64,000 nucleotides of DNA from Hyalomma asiaticum (GCA_013339685.2 CM023485.1:50113796-50177795), one strand, 5' to 3'. Positions 1 to 34,166 are shown, numbered from the stretch's first letter. The notes: a model not told the origin generated them from the letters alone. Made by a program: numbers and translations.

Positions 1-110
1 ACCTTTTGCGACTTTATCCAGTGCTCTAGCCATTTGGAAATTGGCTCATGAATGTTTTCTTTTCTGAGAGACAGAAGTAAAAAGGTTTCTGTGGACTTGT
101 CATAAAATTA

Positions 111-590
111 GGAGTGTTTGAATATTCGAAATTTCAAATAACTTTCGAATAGCATTTGCTGTTCGATTCGATTCGCACTTAAATTTTACTATTCGAGCTA
201 TTCGTAGTTGGTAATTAAGGGGAAAAAATGCGCTATGTCGTGTGTCGAGTGGCCCATTCCCGCATGCAGTCCGCTTCCCCGCATAACACCCGTGTACTGC
301 GGCGAAGCGAATGCTTGTGTACTGCGGCAAAGTTAGATCAGCTTTCTGTTGCACAATTCTCTGTTGGACTGTTTCTCAGGACCTTGGAATGATACTGTGG
401 CAGTACACTAGTCATGCAATAAATATTTTTACCCATGTTTAGCAGAACATTTCTCCATAATTTGACATGGTATTAGTGAAGAAATATATGAAAATTATTA
501 AAAAAATATTCGATTCACTTCGCACTTAGACATAAATATTCGAATTCGCTTCACACTCAAAATTTTGCTATTCACACAGCTCTAGATAAA
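111..590. repeat. AT-rich TTCGAATATTCG repeat pair flanking a tandem-repeat element
   Basis: Two related AT-rich blocks (111-215 and 495-590) contain TATTCGATTCGCACTTA-like words in the same orientation. Between them lies the minus-strand copy of the 25-bp-repeat element described at 233-384. A similar TTCGAATAC-rich block occurs near the other end of the window (63548-63660). Confidence 0.5.
233..384 (-). repeat. Dispersed element with internal 25-bp tandem repeat, copy 1 (2 units)
   Basis: Read on the minus strand: AGTCCAACAGAGAATTGTG, then two units of a CTTCGCCGCAGTACACGAG-type repeat, then a segment with CATGCGGGAATGGGCC. The same order of parts occurs at 11240-11623 on the plus strand with about twelve units. 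Confidence 0.6.
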
Positions 591-3125
591 ATAAACAGGG
601 TGTAGGAAGTAGAGATATTGTCCCCTAGAGGGTGAACAATAAACAGACCAGTGTAATTCCACAAACATCTCAGTACCTACAGCAGAAATGTTTTATGGTC
701 TGCCTTTTTATAGAAGAGTTGCATTTATAAATGAAATTCAGGAAAGTAGTGTATGTACAGAAAAAATGTGTGAGCATGTTGACAGTTCAGTCTGTGAAAT
801 ATTGTGAAATATTGCTGATAGTGTAAAAGTCGCATATAAATGTGACCTTTACACTATCAGATGCAATCTTCAGAAAAGGTGTTCTTGCTCATAGGCATTA
901 CCGAGTGCATTTACTCTTTCAGATACTCAGTTCCCACAAGTTTCAAAACAGCACACTCTGTAGTTCTCTTGCACAAACGATTTATTTTCCTGGTAGTTGC
1001 AGTACTAGTTTGAGGACATTTCAGTCTGCAACATTCTATTCTATCTCAGTCTACAACATTCTAGTTTCACCAGCTTGTAGCTTGTGCTGTGCTTGTTGGA
1101 GCTTCTCGCTTAACAGATGTGACAGTTCTCTAGCGGTGCCACTTTATATAGAGCATCAGCATTTTGAGGTCAGCTTGCATTATAAAAGTGATATGAGTCC
1201 TGTCAACGTTGCTATGCACCCCCTTGCTGATATAACATTGTCGTAACATTGCCTTTGTTTATGGACCTACTCCATCAGCCTATGTCACGAAGACGCGGTG
1301 GCGCTGTCTTCGAGTGTTTGGTTTCACATGGTAGGCATCCGCCGGTGCGCCTACCGTAACAGCCGCTGTGTTTTCGCTGGTGCAGGTGCTGCTTACTGCC
1401 GTGCAACGAAGAAAAAAAAATTGTGCACCCATGAGCTGTGCCATGGGTTGGTTGCGCTGTAACAAACAAGAATATGTTTTTATCAGTTTTTTGCTTACGT
1501 CTGTCCTAAGGAACGGGACGTACCTGTGGTTCATCCTTGCGCTAGTTACCGAATTAAAGCATACGCTTGAAGCGACGCCGATGTGATAGCCCGCGATCAT
1601 TCACATCCGTGGTGGCAAGATCCCTATCGTTTCAATCAGTTTCTCACATTGTCATAGCTGGGCGATTTGGGTCGATGTATTCTTTTCTACATTCATTGAA
1701 TACTTCCTACAGAGCTACTGCAGCTTCAATTCACGCGACTGCCCCTTGCAAACTGTTGTAAACACACCGTCGGCACTGCAACGTCCCGTGCTTGGAAGCA
1801 GCTTTCACACACGCTGCAGGGCCGCTGCCAGCAGTGGGCGGGGCCTCTGCGCCATATCGCTACAAGCCCTGGTTATATCACCGGTGCCTACCACTGTTTA
1901 CCGAGCATGGAATAGGTCTATACTTTGACTCTAGCTGGGACACTTGGTTTTTTGGATAGGCTTGAGTTCACACTTATGAACCTCTCTCTACATGTTCTTC
2001 AACACCTCTTATTTACTTTTGTAAATGCTTACTTTTCTGGGTGCCTCTTGTCGCTATAACAGGTTCATTATGCAATATTTTGCTGTAATTCCCAGACTAC
2101 ATATAGTACTACCAAGTGTTGTGGGCTTTGGTCATTCCGTAGTACTTATCCTACAAGTATGAAAGAAATGTGTAGGCTTCTGAACTCGGACTATTTAGCA
2201 CTGTTCTGAATGTGCTGTAGACATCATGCGTGGCTTTTTATTCACAAGCATTGCTTCCATACAAAATTGTAAGCTGTCATAGAACTTGCTTCTTCTGCAT
2301 CGTGCAGTGTGTGCCGCTGTCAAGTTTTGATGCAATAATGTGATCCTATCAATTTAGGATGCTGTAATTGTTTAAACTAATATTCAATTTAAACTTGCAC
2401 AGGAATTGAGAGCAGTTTCACTGCACAATGGTGAAAATTTTTCTTGACATTCTGGTGATTTTCAGTGCACCAGGCAGGTGAGGATTGCCAAGAAAAAGTT
2501 ATCCGAGGTGCACCCAAGCTGCAGGAAGAGAAACTGATCAGCTGATTGCAATATGTTGTGCAAGACACCTTTTGATGGCTTAACACTGTTATCCCTTACC
2601 ATCAGCATCCGCGCATTGAGAAAGACAGCCCAGTGTCACTGTATTAGGCACACAGCACAGCAAGGGAGCTCAAGTACAGTGCACATCTAAGGAGACAATG
2701 CATTTGTTGCTGCTCTGCATGGAGGAGCGGTTGAAGAGACAGTTGAGGCAGTCTGCCTCTTGCGATTACTTCTCTAGAATATTCGTGCACACTGAACGTC
2801 GGAGTAGCACTAGCATTCCTCATATATCAACTAAATTACATATCTTGGCCTCGTGACACGCCCACCTTGCACTTTAGCATGCCACAAAGTAAGGTCTACA
2901 TATGTATGTAGTTTATATAGACAAAATTTGAGTGTTTTTTTTTACATCAGGTAGTATCTTGAATAATGAAGCAAATTTTGTATGCTAGATGCCTTTCATT
3001 TCTGTGTTTTATGCTGTTAAGGTTGCTGTTCCTTTTTTATAAACGGCTCTAGAAAGAGCATTGCTTTTGTTTTCAGTACTTTGGAAGTAAAAGCTGCCAG
3101 CTGACTCTCTTTTTCTCTTGTGCAG

Positions 3126-3299
3126 GTGCAGAGCAAAGTCGGTTTCTTTGTGAAGCATAATCGTCCCGAGCTTGAGGGTGACTTCCAGACAAAACTGCGA
3201 GAAGTCATCCTGGATGAAAAGGTGCCAAAGGCTCACCGGTCTTCAGCATTGGAAACGTTGGAATGCATTTTGAAAGAGCTAACACGGAATGCTTCGTAG
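3126..3299 (+). CDS. Terminal coding exon of an unrecognised gene
   Basis: Exon follows a TTTTTCTCTTGTGCAG acceptor and reads 57 residues in phase 0 to a TAG stop (3297-3299), with a polyadenylation signal 16 bases on. The peptide is helical and charged, starting VQSKVGFFVKHNRPELEG and ending LETLECILKELTRNAS, which would suit the C-terminal helices of a HEAT/ARM-type protein, but I do not recognise the family. No upstream exon could be identified in 1-3125, so the gene probably begins outside the window or has exons I cannot recognise. The exon call rests on acceptor, open frame, stop and poly(A) signal together. Confidence 0.6.
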   Translation: MQSKVGFFVKHNRPELEGDFQTKLREVILDEKVPKAHRSSALETLECILKELTRNAS

Positions 3300-3314
3300 T
3301 TTTTTATTCTCTCA

Positions 3315-3320
3315 AATAAA
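3315..3320 (+). terminator. Polyadenylation signal AATAAA
   Basis: AATAAA lies 16 bases after the stop of the exon at 3126-3299, followed by a GT-rich stretch (TTGTGCTGTG). It fits the 3' end of that upstream gene. Confidence 0.6.
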
Positions 3321-5460
3321 TTGTGCTGTGACAGCATGTTTTATGATGCACTTCAGTATTGGAAATCGTTTGTCTGCACATATTGTCAGCTTTCCTTGGC
3401 CTTTTGGAGAGTAGGGAAATTTACAACACAACCAAAAATCTAGTTCTGTAATGCCTCCCAGATTTTCTAGGTTCAATTTCTGATGTTTTATTACATGTGG
3501 CTTTGTTACTATGCTCCCAGATCATATGCCAACTAGCCTTACAACGTACTGTAGTTGTACTTGTTCCTGCATAACTTATATCAATTAGACAACCAAGAAA
3601 TAAAGACTTGCATAGGACGAACTCAGAGAAAGCTGTTTAGAAATGTTTTCTTAGTGCAACACACTAGAAGGGTGTCAGAAATGTCACTGACCTGACACAG
3701 CTCATAGTATGCTAGTATGTTAGTATCAACAGCAATGCCCGAGTTGTGTTTGGTGGCCCACAATTTTTCTTATTTCACTGAAGTCATGTTGCTGGTGGTA
3801 TAAAGTGGGGTTCAGTCTCGCAGATGTAATTTGAATGACGCATTCTGTCTATGCTAAGAGTGTGTAGATTTAAAACATCCTGCACAGGAGGGAGTTGAGT
3901 GGGCACAGAAAGAAATTAGAGCCAGTTACAAACCATGTAAACCGTTGGAACAGCAATGCTTTCGGTAATCCTGACCTAGCTGGTGAGGATGTCAAGCTTT
4001 GATTTCGTGACGTATGAATACGTGATCCTTCACGATGCACTCATGCACTTGTCTTTCTTCTCTATTTCTTTCTTGCTTTGCATTTCACGCTATGGAAATG
4101 CAGCCGCGGCTGCAGGGATCAGGGGCATAGAGTTTTTATTCTCTTTGGGGGGTAGGGGCCTTGCTAAGCTGTGCCACCTTTCTTAATATATACGTATATA
4201 CAGTTGTTCAGAGCCCGGCTTTCTAGTTAAGTTATAATAAATCATAAGTGTAACACAATTTTTGTGTCCATGCATGAGCATGGTAATATAACTACTAGGT
4301 GCGCTGAGGCTTGGGAGTTCGGATTAAATTTTTCCCGTTTAGGAGATATTTTGTGCCTAATGACAGTGCACAAAAGCAGTGCATCATGATGCATCAGAAA
4401 GCCTTGCTGCATCCAGAAATTGCACATCAGCAAGCTTTATTGTGGTACTATGTTGTGGCACAACTATGCCCCTATCTCCCACCTCTCTTCGTGCTAGTGG
4501 GATGGTCAAGCTTCCCAGTCTTCGGCCAACCCTTTTCACCCATCAACGGAGGCCGACTGTGTATTGTACTTGCATAGTGGCATACATCACATGAGAACGG
4601 TGTCCCACTTTCACTTTCTGCAAATCCTGCAAGCACCCCCAACGCAAGCCTTGTTTAGTTTTTTGTTTTGTTTGTCAAGTTTTCATTTTCAAAATGTTTG
4701 CAGCATTATTTGTCCGGCTGCTAAGAGGCACTATAGTCTGCCTAACTGCGTTGATTTGAGGTCCTGTCTGGCCGCTAAGCTGCGTCATACTACTCTGGAG
4801 ACATCAGTAAAGTTCATGGGATGCCTTGGCACATAGTATCCTCTGCACCCCATAAATATAGTAGATGTGGGATGCGCCAGTTCTGACTTCACAACGATAT
4901 AGAAATGGAAACATGGGGAAAAAAAGAAAACAAAAATGTACAGTCAACAAACGGGAAGTAGGTTTCCCTCGCACACTGTCAGTGCAAGCGCGCACCGGCG
5001 GGCCAACGGGAGGGGGGGCACACGTGCACCTTTGCCCACCCCCGTAGTCTACGCCTATGGCGGGGATCGAACCCGCGCGTAACGCGTACACGCTCGTCAA
5101 GCGAAGATTTGTACATACGTGGCATATGAATCCCTGGGATTTTCAGCGAGAGGAGGAAACATGGAAGGATAAAGAAAGGGAAGAGATTAGAAAGCAAAGA
5201 CAGGAGGAATGGCAGAAACAAACTAGACAAAGAGTGAAAGGAAGGCAGCAAGCAAGTAATAAAGGGAGAAATGAAAGAAACAAAGAGCGAAAAAAAAGAA
5301 ACTTATGCACCGCGCCATGCTCTCTAGTACCTATCTTCTCAGAAGGAAAGCTCGTACTTTAAAATAAACCGCATAACCGGTGTCGCTATTGGCATGTGGT
5401 TGGTGAGAGGTGCTAGGGACGCGCTTGTTACCGAAGCCATTACGGAGCGGTGTGCTCGGT
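3321..5460. other. Intergenic DNA, no gene seen
   Basis: AT-rich sequence with only short random frames. A tRNA-like B box read on the minus strand (GCGCGGGTTCGATCCCCGCC, around 5060-5080) suggests a decayed SINE or tRNA pseudogene. A purine-rich stretch runs from about 5150 to 5300. Confidence 0.5.
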
Positions 5461-5770
5461 CCGCCGCGGCGGTATAGCGGTTATGGTTCTCAGCTGACGC
5501 CCAAAAAACGCAGGTTCGATCCCGGCCACGGCGGTCGCATTTTCGATAGAGGCGAAAATGCCAGAGGCCCGTGTACTGTGCGTTGTCAGTGCACGTTAGA
5601 GAACCCTAGCTGGTCAAAATTTCCGGAGCCCTCCACTACGGCCTTTCTCTCCTTCCTATCTCTTTCAATCCCTTTCCCCTACCTACCCCCACGGACGCAT
5701 AGCCAGTGCTCCTGGCATGGGCTGTAGAAATTAACGTCCTTTCCTTAACCAAACCATGATCATCATCATC
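5461..5770 (+). mobile_element. tRNA-derived SINE, about 310 bp
   Basis: The head has tRNA-like promoter boxes, including a B box GCAGGTTCGATCCCGGCC. The body contains CGTTAGAGAACCCTAGCTGG and the GGAGCCCTCCACTACGGC word shared by the other SINEs here. The tail is an ATCATCATCATC run. It represents a second subfamily whose 3' part differs from the copies at 5838 and 31325. Confidence 0.7.
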
Positions 5771-5837
5771 GGTGTGCGCGCGTCGTTTGACGGGGGCAAA
5801 AGTGGTATGAAACATAGAGCGCCATTCTCTTCCCATG

Positions 5838-6073
5838 GCCCCGCCACGGTAGCTCTAGCCGCTATTGGCACTCGGCTGCAGATCCGAAGGTCGCGGGGTC
5901 AAATTCTGGCTGCGGCGGCCGCATTTCGATGGAGGCAAAATGTTGAGGCCAATGCACTGTGCGATGTCAGCGCACGTTAAGGAACTCCCAGATGGTCGAA
6001 ATTTTCGGAGCCCTCCACTGCAGCGTCTCTCATAATCATATCGTGGTTTTGGGACGTAAAACACCAGAAATTG
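5838..6073 (+). mobile_element. Ruka-like SINE, full length with target duplication
   Basis: Starts CCCCGCCACGG; the B box reads GGTCGCGGGGTCAAATTC; the body ends GTTTTGGGACGTAAAACACC. Flanks 5825-5837 (TTCTCTTCCCATG) and 6074-6086 (TTCTTTTCCCATG) form a 13-bp target duplication with one mismatch. Confidence 0.82.
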
Positions 6074-6225
6074 TTCTTTTCCCATGAGAGCCACCATTCC
6101 AGCACCGGCTCCTCTTCTAACGCGAAACGCTTGAGCAGAGGAGGGCAGCAGCTGTGCGCATCTCAAAGAAAGTGATTTAACCACCCGCCCCCTTTCCTGG
6201 CACTCTCCGCTGAAGCAGCGCGAAT

Positions 6226-6254
6226 AATAATAGTAATAATAAACTTTATTTTTC
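6226..6254 (-). repeat. AATAATAATAAACTTTATTTT run, possible retroelement 3' tail on the minus strand
   Basis: On the minus strand this reads AAAATAAAGTTTATTATTAC, a typical tail of a non-LTR element or transcript end. No recognisable coding sequence precedes it on that strand. Confidence 0.35.
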
Positions 6255-6306
6255 AGTTAAAATGACAGTGTGTACGTATCACGCCTGCCAAAGCCACATA
6301 GGGCTT

Positions 6307-6340
6307 GAGCGGCAGTGCCTGGCAGCAGGCACTGCCGCTC
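6307..6340. repeat. Perfect 15-bp stem, 4-base loop hairpin upstream of the M1 gene
   Basis: GAGCGGCAGTGCCTG, loop GCAG, CAGGCACTGCCGCTC. It lies 382 bases before the M1 start codon, in the presumed promoter or 5' UTR. Confidence 0.8.
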
Positions 6341-6721
6341 TATGCTCACTGTACTCGTGAAAATGTGGCAGTCGACCATACGACCGTCTTATCACCCCAC
6401 TTTCCCTTCGGAAGTCATTCATGTTATTCTTCGCTTCGATACTGGCTTGCGGCACTCGGTATCTCGTGTGGTAAAAATGTAAAAGAAGTGAAGATCGCCG
6501 CGCGCTCCGTTGTCTTCGTGGGGCGCTTGTGCTGGCGAATGGCTCCCACGAAGGACAGCGCTGGAAGGCTGCTGCATTGAACGCACCCCAGCTCCGACGA
6601 GCGCCGGGCCGTACCCCGCAACAGATCGGTGAGCACGTCTGGGAAGAACGCGTAGCTTTCTTGCTGCTGAACGACGTTGCAGCCGAACCATTGTTGGGGC
6701 ACGTGCTTACCACCGAATAAC

Positions 6722-29512
<22,791 letters not shown>

Positions 29513-29526
29513 GCGTGGTCTTGTTC

Positions 29527-29532
29527 AATAAA
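29527..29532 (+). terminator. Polyadenylation signal AATAAA of the M1 gene
   Basis: AATAAA begins 15 bases after the TAG stop. The 3' UTR would be about 40 bases long, leaving room before the convergent Reeler gene. Confidence 0.65.
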
Positions 29533-29742
29533 AAAAGATGAGGCAGAACACAGAAAGTCTAGGCACAAAAAAAAAAGCGATGTATTTACAAAAGGCAGTA
29601 TGTTTCACGAGACAAAAAAAAAATACAACGAGAATACACGTTCGTGATTCAGCGCAAAGCTAAGTGAAATGCCGCAGGATCGCACGCTGTGAATACGCTA
29701 TGGCCGATGGTTCCCTGTGCAGTGTCCGTGGTAATTCTCTCC

Positions 29743-29809
29743 TCAGTAGCCTGCGCTTTGACTTAGCAGGTTGGCGTAGAACTCCGTGAAGGATTTTACA
29801 ACGGTGGCC
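29743..29809 (-). CDS. Reeler protein exon 3: last strand and stop
   Basis: Acceptor TTTATTTTTCTCCAG. Completes the split Arg and reads ATVVKSFTEFYANLLSQSAG then Y and TGA. The motif A-T-V-V-K-x-x-x-x-F-Y is the usual last strand of this family. Twenty-two codons including the stop. Confidence 0.9.
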
Positions 29810-32800
29810 CTGGAGAAAAATAAAGAGAGTAAGAGTGTAAAGCAAACGCGTACACTCACATAGGCACGCACGTTATACTTCAGCCGACAAGTGGTCTCGC
29901 AAGATGCCACGAATTCGCGGTTGGCCACACACAGCGGCAGTGGCGAAATAAAGCTTTAAGGCAACACTGGGGAGACTGTGGCCCCGTTTTATGCAACCCA
30001 TATACGTGCTGTAATCTGCGTAGCGTGGAACACTCGCATTGCTCAACATGTCGACGGTTGGGAAATGTCTACTTTCTTTTTTCTCTTTCTCATCTTTTCA
30101 TATCTTTTTTTCTCACGTAAAACAAGACGGTGTTCGAGGAACCTTTTATATTATTGTTGCACGCACGACGTTGCAGATTAACTGCTGTGCCTGACCTGCT
30201 ATAAGACCTCTGCTAACCGCCCTGTGATATATTTACCTATGTACATATCGGCAGGAAACCGACATGCGTGTGTGCACTCTAGATGCAATTTCTCTGTGTT
30301 GTTACCTTGTGAATACAGAGCAGCATAGCTAGCCTGTGCTACATGTGTCAGGGTACGCACCGAAAACAGGTATTCAAGGCCTCAGCTGCGACATTTTGGC
30401 ATAATCTGTGCGTATACGGCCCCATTATAATATTCGTTAGTGAATACTGATAAAGCCGGCATGTCGCCTTGGCTGGCTTATACATACGTATTCTTGCGAG
30501 TCGAAGTACTTTAGGGCTTAAAAAACAAACTGAACATAAACGTAGTGTAAACCATCCTAAAGCGCATACGTTTACAGCTGTCGTGGTTTTCTTGTGGTGT
30601 GGGTGCCCGAGTTTGCTTTTATTTTATTGTGAGAAGGGTCTCCAATGGGTAATCAATAATCTCTGCCATAGAGATCATTCTCACGAGGTTCGCTTGTGCG
30701 CTGCGACGATTCAAGCGATGTAACGTGTAAAAATTGACCGCGACACGCTTAAACGTCGCTATGCGCAGAAGCTTATCTCGCTGTCATATGCAAAAATATG
30801 AGTCTGAAAGCTCGCTTAGCGCGCACAGTAGTGGAGCAATATGCCTCAAGAGTTTTCCGTCCCGTTTTATGATTGAAGCGCTCGTGAAAGTCTGGATTGG
30901 CAGTTGTCTTCCGAGTGCACCTGCATCCTCACTATTTTCGGGTAGTTTAAGAGGCTATAGCTTTTGAAACCACCGTTCTGAGCTAGTACTATATCGAGGT
31001 ACGCATCAAAGTGACAGTTGCACATGAAAATCTTGGAATTTTCCTGTGGCAGCGCGCTGGCAGCGGAGGCCCTAGTGACGGTCGTGCGAAAAGTAGGTAC
31101 GGTTGCCCCTTCCTTATGCTTTATGTTGTTCTTTTTCTGGCGACATGTTTGCGTTAGTGAGCGCAGGAATGAGATGTTTAGTTAAGTAACACTGGGCGAT
31201 CCACTGAACTTCGACATAGCCTCACATGTCAAGCTGTAGATGGGAGAGCCTTACACTTTTTGTCTGAATGCGAAGTGCCTGACTTTACAATCTGATGCTC
31301 TAATCCCAACGGGCATTGCTGGAGCCCCGCCACGGTGGTCTAGTGGCTATGGCACTCGGCTGCTGATCCGAAGGTCGCGGGATCGAATCCCGGTCGCACG
31401 GCTGTATTTCTATGGAGGCGAAATGTTGAGGCTCGTGTACTTTGCGATGTCAGTGCACGTTAAAGAACCCCAGGTGGTCGAAATTTCCGGAGCCATCCAC
31501 TACGGCGTCTCTTATAATCAGAGCTGGTTTTGGGACGTTAAACCCCACAATCAATCAAGCATTGCTGGAGATTACAATAAGCTTTATAACATTGTTACGC
31601 ACATACCTAAACATGACGGGTCCCGAGTTAAGCGGCGCTTTCCAGTTGAGCGTCGCCGCCTTTTTGTTCCGGTTGTTTTCGTGCGTGATGGCTGAGCACT
31701 GCGGAATCACATGAGTTCCCGGGCCTCCCAGGAATTCGCCGATCACCTCTCGTGTCTGTGGGTTGAAGCCCTGCACGATGAAGCCCTTGAAGGACGGGCC
31801 GCTCGTCGTCACCGTCACTGCAGAGAATATAAAAAGAAAATGGAAGGGTGGTCACATAAGTCAAATCTCCGATTAATTTCGGATATTTTTTTGGCTGAGT
31901 CACACATGAGGTACCAACTAAATGATTTTCTTAATCATGGGCATCGACTCTTCTAAAGGGTCACAGAGAATAAAGGAAAGGCAAAAGGGTTGCGCAGACT
32001 ACATGACGCTGTTCTATGAAAAGGGAAAAATGAGGATAAAGCATATAAATAAACGGAAGGTACTACACAACACTCGACGAGTCCATTTCACAAGTAGTAG
32101 ATCAGAAACGCGCAGGACGTGCAGTCGTTGGCAAGGCAGCTTTCCGAACGCAGCGCTTGGAGTTCCCTGCTGACATTCTGCGGAGATGTATACTTAATTA
32201 AGAGACTGTCTGTGCACTAAACTGTAGTAGTTTGTCGAGCGTTCACCTATACTCTAGGAATACTAGTACACCAACCACTGCGTTCATATTTCGTGAAAAT
32301 AGTGTGCACCTCAATAACTATGTTTATTAAATGAGTGCAAATTTTTGCTGCACGAAGTACTGACTTAAGTTGACGTCGATGAAAGTATATGCCGCTGTCC
32401 ACGCTTTTCGTTCATTTTATATTCCTTCTTACTTAACAAGCAACCTTTGTCTTGAATCGGGAAAAGCTGCTCGAAATGCTTATGCTGCTTTCTGTTCAAC
32501 CTACTAAAGTGTCGAAAGTGTCGAGAGTTTTGATATACCGTGCACATATGTTCGGACAGAAATACCTTGTAGCTGCCTGTTCTCTCTTAGGAGAAGGAAC
32601 TTCGTATTGCAAGAGCCCCCACATTAGTCAGCTGCATAGTGAGGCATAGTTTTAACCGCTCTGTTAGAACGTGCTCTGCAAAAGTTGCCCTTGGCAGAGA
32701 TATGTTTCTTTGCTCTCAGTTTGCTTTTTTTTTTCGTGGAAGGCGTGCTGTATCAAGTCCGATGCAATCTGTTCAAGGAAACGATACTCTCCGAGCCCTA

Positions 32801-33635
32801 CGCAACTGTTCGGCGCCCTACTTACGCTCTGGTGCGCTGGTGCGCGTGTAATCGTACAATGCTCCACCGCCCTAGGAAATGACTTCAGTGGTGCAATTAT
32901 GTTCTTCCTCGCGTAAATTTTCTTATGGAATTTGAAGGGCGCGAATGTAACATAAAGTGAGAATTTGGCGGTCGTGACGAGGCCTCGGTAATGACGTGCT
33001 TAGGGGACGCGTGCCAAAGACAGAGTCCAAGAGTGTCGACATCCGGCGTCCTAGCTCTAGCTGTTGTGAGAGTGTCGCCAGACGATAAATTTCAATCCTG
33101 TATCCCAGCATTTTTTTTTTTTCTGATTCTAGCCAGTCTTCTGTCCTTACTGATGATGTGTTTCACACAAAATAGAATCGAACAAAAAGTAATATAGGTG
33201 TCATCCTAGTTAGAAATCAAGAAGAAATGGGCGTGGGCGGGGCATATAATGAGACGGCAAGATAACCACTGGTCATCAAGGATAACCTGTGGATCCCTAG
33301 AGAAGGCAAGCCTGCAGGGGGTGACAGAAAGTTGGGGTAGGGGGAGGGAGGGGAGGGGGGCAGATGAGATAAAGAGGTCGGGGAATAACGGGGTCGCAGT
33401 TAGCACAGGATCGGGTCAGTTGTAAAATTGTAATTAAAGAGCGTGAAAAGCTGGGCTGGTTGGTTCATAATTATCTGCAACGAAAAGCCAGCATACCAGG
33501 ACACGGACAGAGACGGTGTTTCTGCTTGTGTGCCTTTTCTCTGTCCGTGTCCTGGTTGTCCTGATATGCTGGTTTTTCGTTGCAAACAATTGCATAACTG
33601 TGGGGCACGTGCGTCCAGCAATGGGCGTAGGCAGA

Positions 33636-33680
<45 letters not shown>

Positions 33681-34166
33681 ACTGAGATAGCACTCTTTCG
33701 TAAAAAGCTTTCGTAAGTTGGTGCCCGCATACGTCGTCTATGACTCAGTTCGTCCTCGTTTGCTTAGCGCTGTACCCTTTGTACTCAAATGAGGGGCCAT
33801 CTAGCTCAGCAATAAATTTTGTTGAAAGTAGCCACTTTTTTCTCCACCTCACATGTTGAAACTTCGATATCGGATATCAAATGTACATTTGGCGATGTAA
33901 ATCTGAGCCAATATACTTTCATGCGTCGTTCGACGGAAGGTTCAGACGAATTGTGCGCGGCGCATCTCACCAGTGACGATGTCGCCGGGGTTGTAGTGCG
34001 CCTTGGACTGCACCACGGCGTACGGGGAGGTCGGGTTGGGCAGAGCGGCTGTGGTGCCATGCCTGGGCATGAAGGAGTCGCACGCTCCCACTGGTGCTCC
34101 GTCAGGGAACGCCCGCGCCACTGCGGCCACCAGCAGCACGACGAGGAGCAGCGCCGCCATCTTCAT
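29743..34166 (-). CDS. Secreted Reeler-domain protein (defense protein/Noduler-like), whole gene, 3 exons
   Basis: Three minus-strand exons give a 157-residue secreted protein. A signal peptide (MKMAALLLVVLLVAAVARA) is followed by one Reeler domain: FPDGAPVGACDSFMPRHG, YNPGDIVTVTV, FKGFIVQGFNP, GTHVIPQCSAITH and a terminal FRATVVKSFTEFYANLL. The Cys of GACDSF and IPQCSAITH are the conserved pair. Single-Reeler secreted proteins of this length are known in insects as immune-induced defense proteins and Noduler, which bind microbes or promote nodulation; that role here is inference. All three junctions agree in phase. The gene converges on the M1 gene, with stops 231 bases apart. Intron 1 is about 2.1 kb and intron 2 about 1.8 kb. 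Confidence 0.92.
31325..31558 (+). mobile_element. Ruka-like SINE, full length, perfect 12-bp target duplication
   Basis: A/B boxes intact (GGTGGTCTAGTGG, GGTCGCGGGATCGAATCCC); tail AATCAATCAA. GCATTGCTGGAG occurs at 31313-31324 and again at 31559-31570. The exact duplication implies a recent insertion. It sits antisense in Reeler intron 2, 36 bases beyond the exon 2 donor. Confidence 0.92.
31607..31817 (-). CDS. Reeler protein exon 2: core of the domain
   Basis: Acceptor TATTCTCTGCAG, donor TTTAG|GTATGT. Reads VTVTTSGPSFKGFIVQGFNP, TREVIGEFLGGPGTHVIPQC and then AATLNWKAPLNSGPVMFR, all typical of Reeler domains. Phase 1 in, phase 2 out. A SINE lies 36 bases beyond the donor. Confidence 0.93.
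33477..33584. repeat. Hairpin element nested in the LINE
   Basis: TGCAACGAAAAGCCAGCATA plus CCAGGACACGGACAGAGA pairs with its near-complement ending GCTGGTTTTTCGTTGCA. The right arm carries an extra 9-base block (GGTTGTCCT); the loop is about 23 bases. Confidence 0.8.
33637..33679. repeat. (ATG)n microsatellite at the LINE 3' end
   Basis: About 14 ATG/GAT units directly after the RTE-like terminus; tails of this kind are typical of RTE elements. Confidence 0.9.
33971..34166 (-). CDS. Reeler protein exon 1: signal peptide and N-terminal half of the domain
   Basis: ATG at 34166 was chosen because the signal peptide begins there; a second ATG follows two codons on. The frame stays open upstream, so part of that may be 5' UTR or an untranslated exon. 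Donor ACTG|GTGAGA ends the exon after YNPGDIVT in phase 1. Confidence 0.9.

Larger units (their letters stand above)
33206..33680 (+). mobile_element. 3' fragment of an RTE-like LINE, interrupted
   Basis: Frame from about 33217 reads IKKKWAWAGHIMRRQDNHWS then SRITCGSLEKASLQGV, the terminal part of RTE-type reverse transcriptases (W-x-W-A-G-H-x-x-R). The RTE 3' end CAGCAATGGGCGTAGGCAG and its (ATG)n tail follow at 33617-33679. Unrelated sequence at about 33420-33600 interrupts it. It is in Reeler intron 1, antisense to the gene. Confidence 0.75.

Noticed and set aside
2460..2545. Candidate exon upstream of 3126 (TTTTCAG followed by coding-like sequence)
   Set aside because: The only donor nearby would give a 12-base exon, and the longer reading stops after about 20 codons.
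5030..5110. Possible tRNA gene on the minus strand
   Set aside because: Only a B box-like segment is present; the acceptor stem and anticodon arm cannot be folded. Treated as a decayed tRNA-derived repeat.
31325..31400. tRNA-like sequence with A and B boxes
   Set aside because: It is the head of a SINE with target duplications, not a free tRNA gene.
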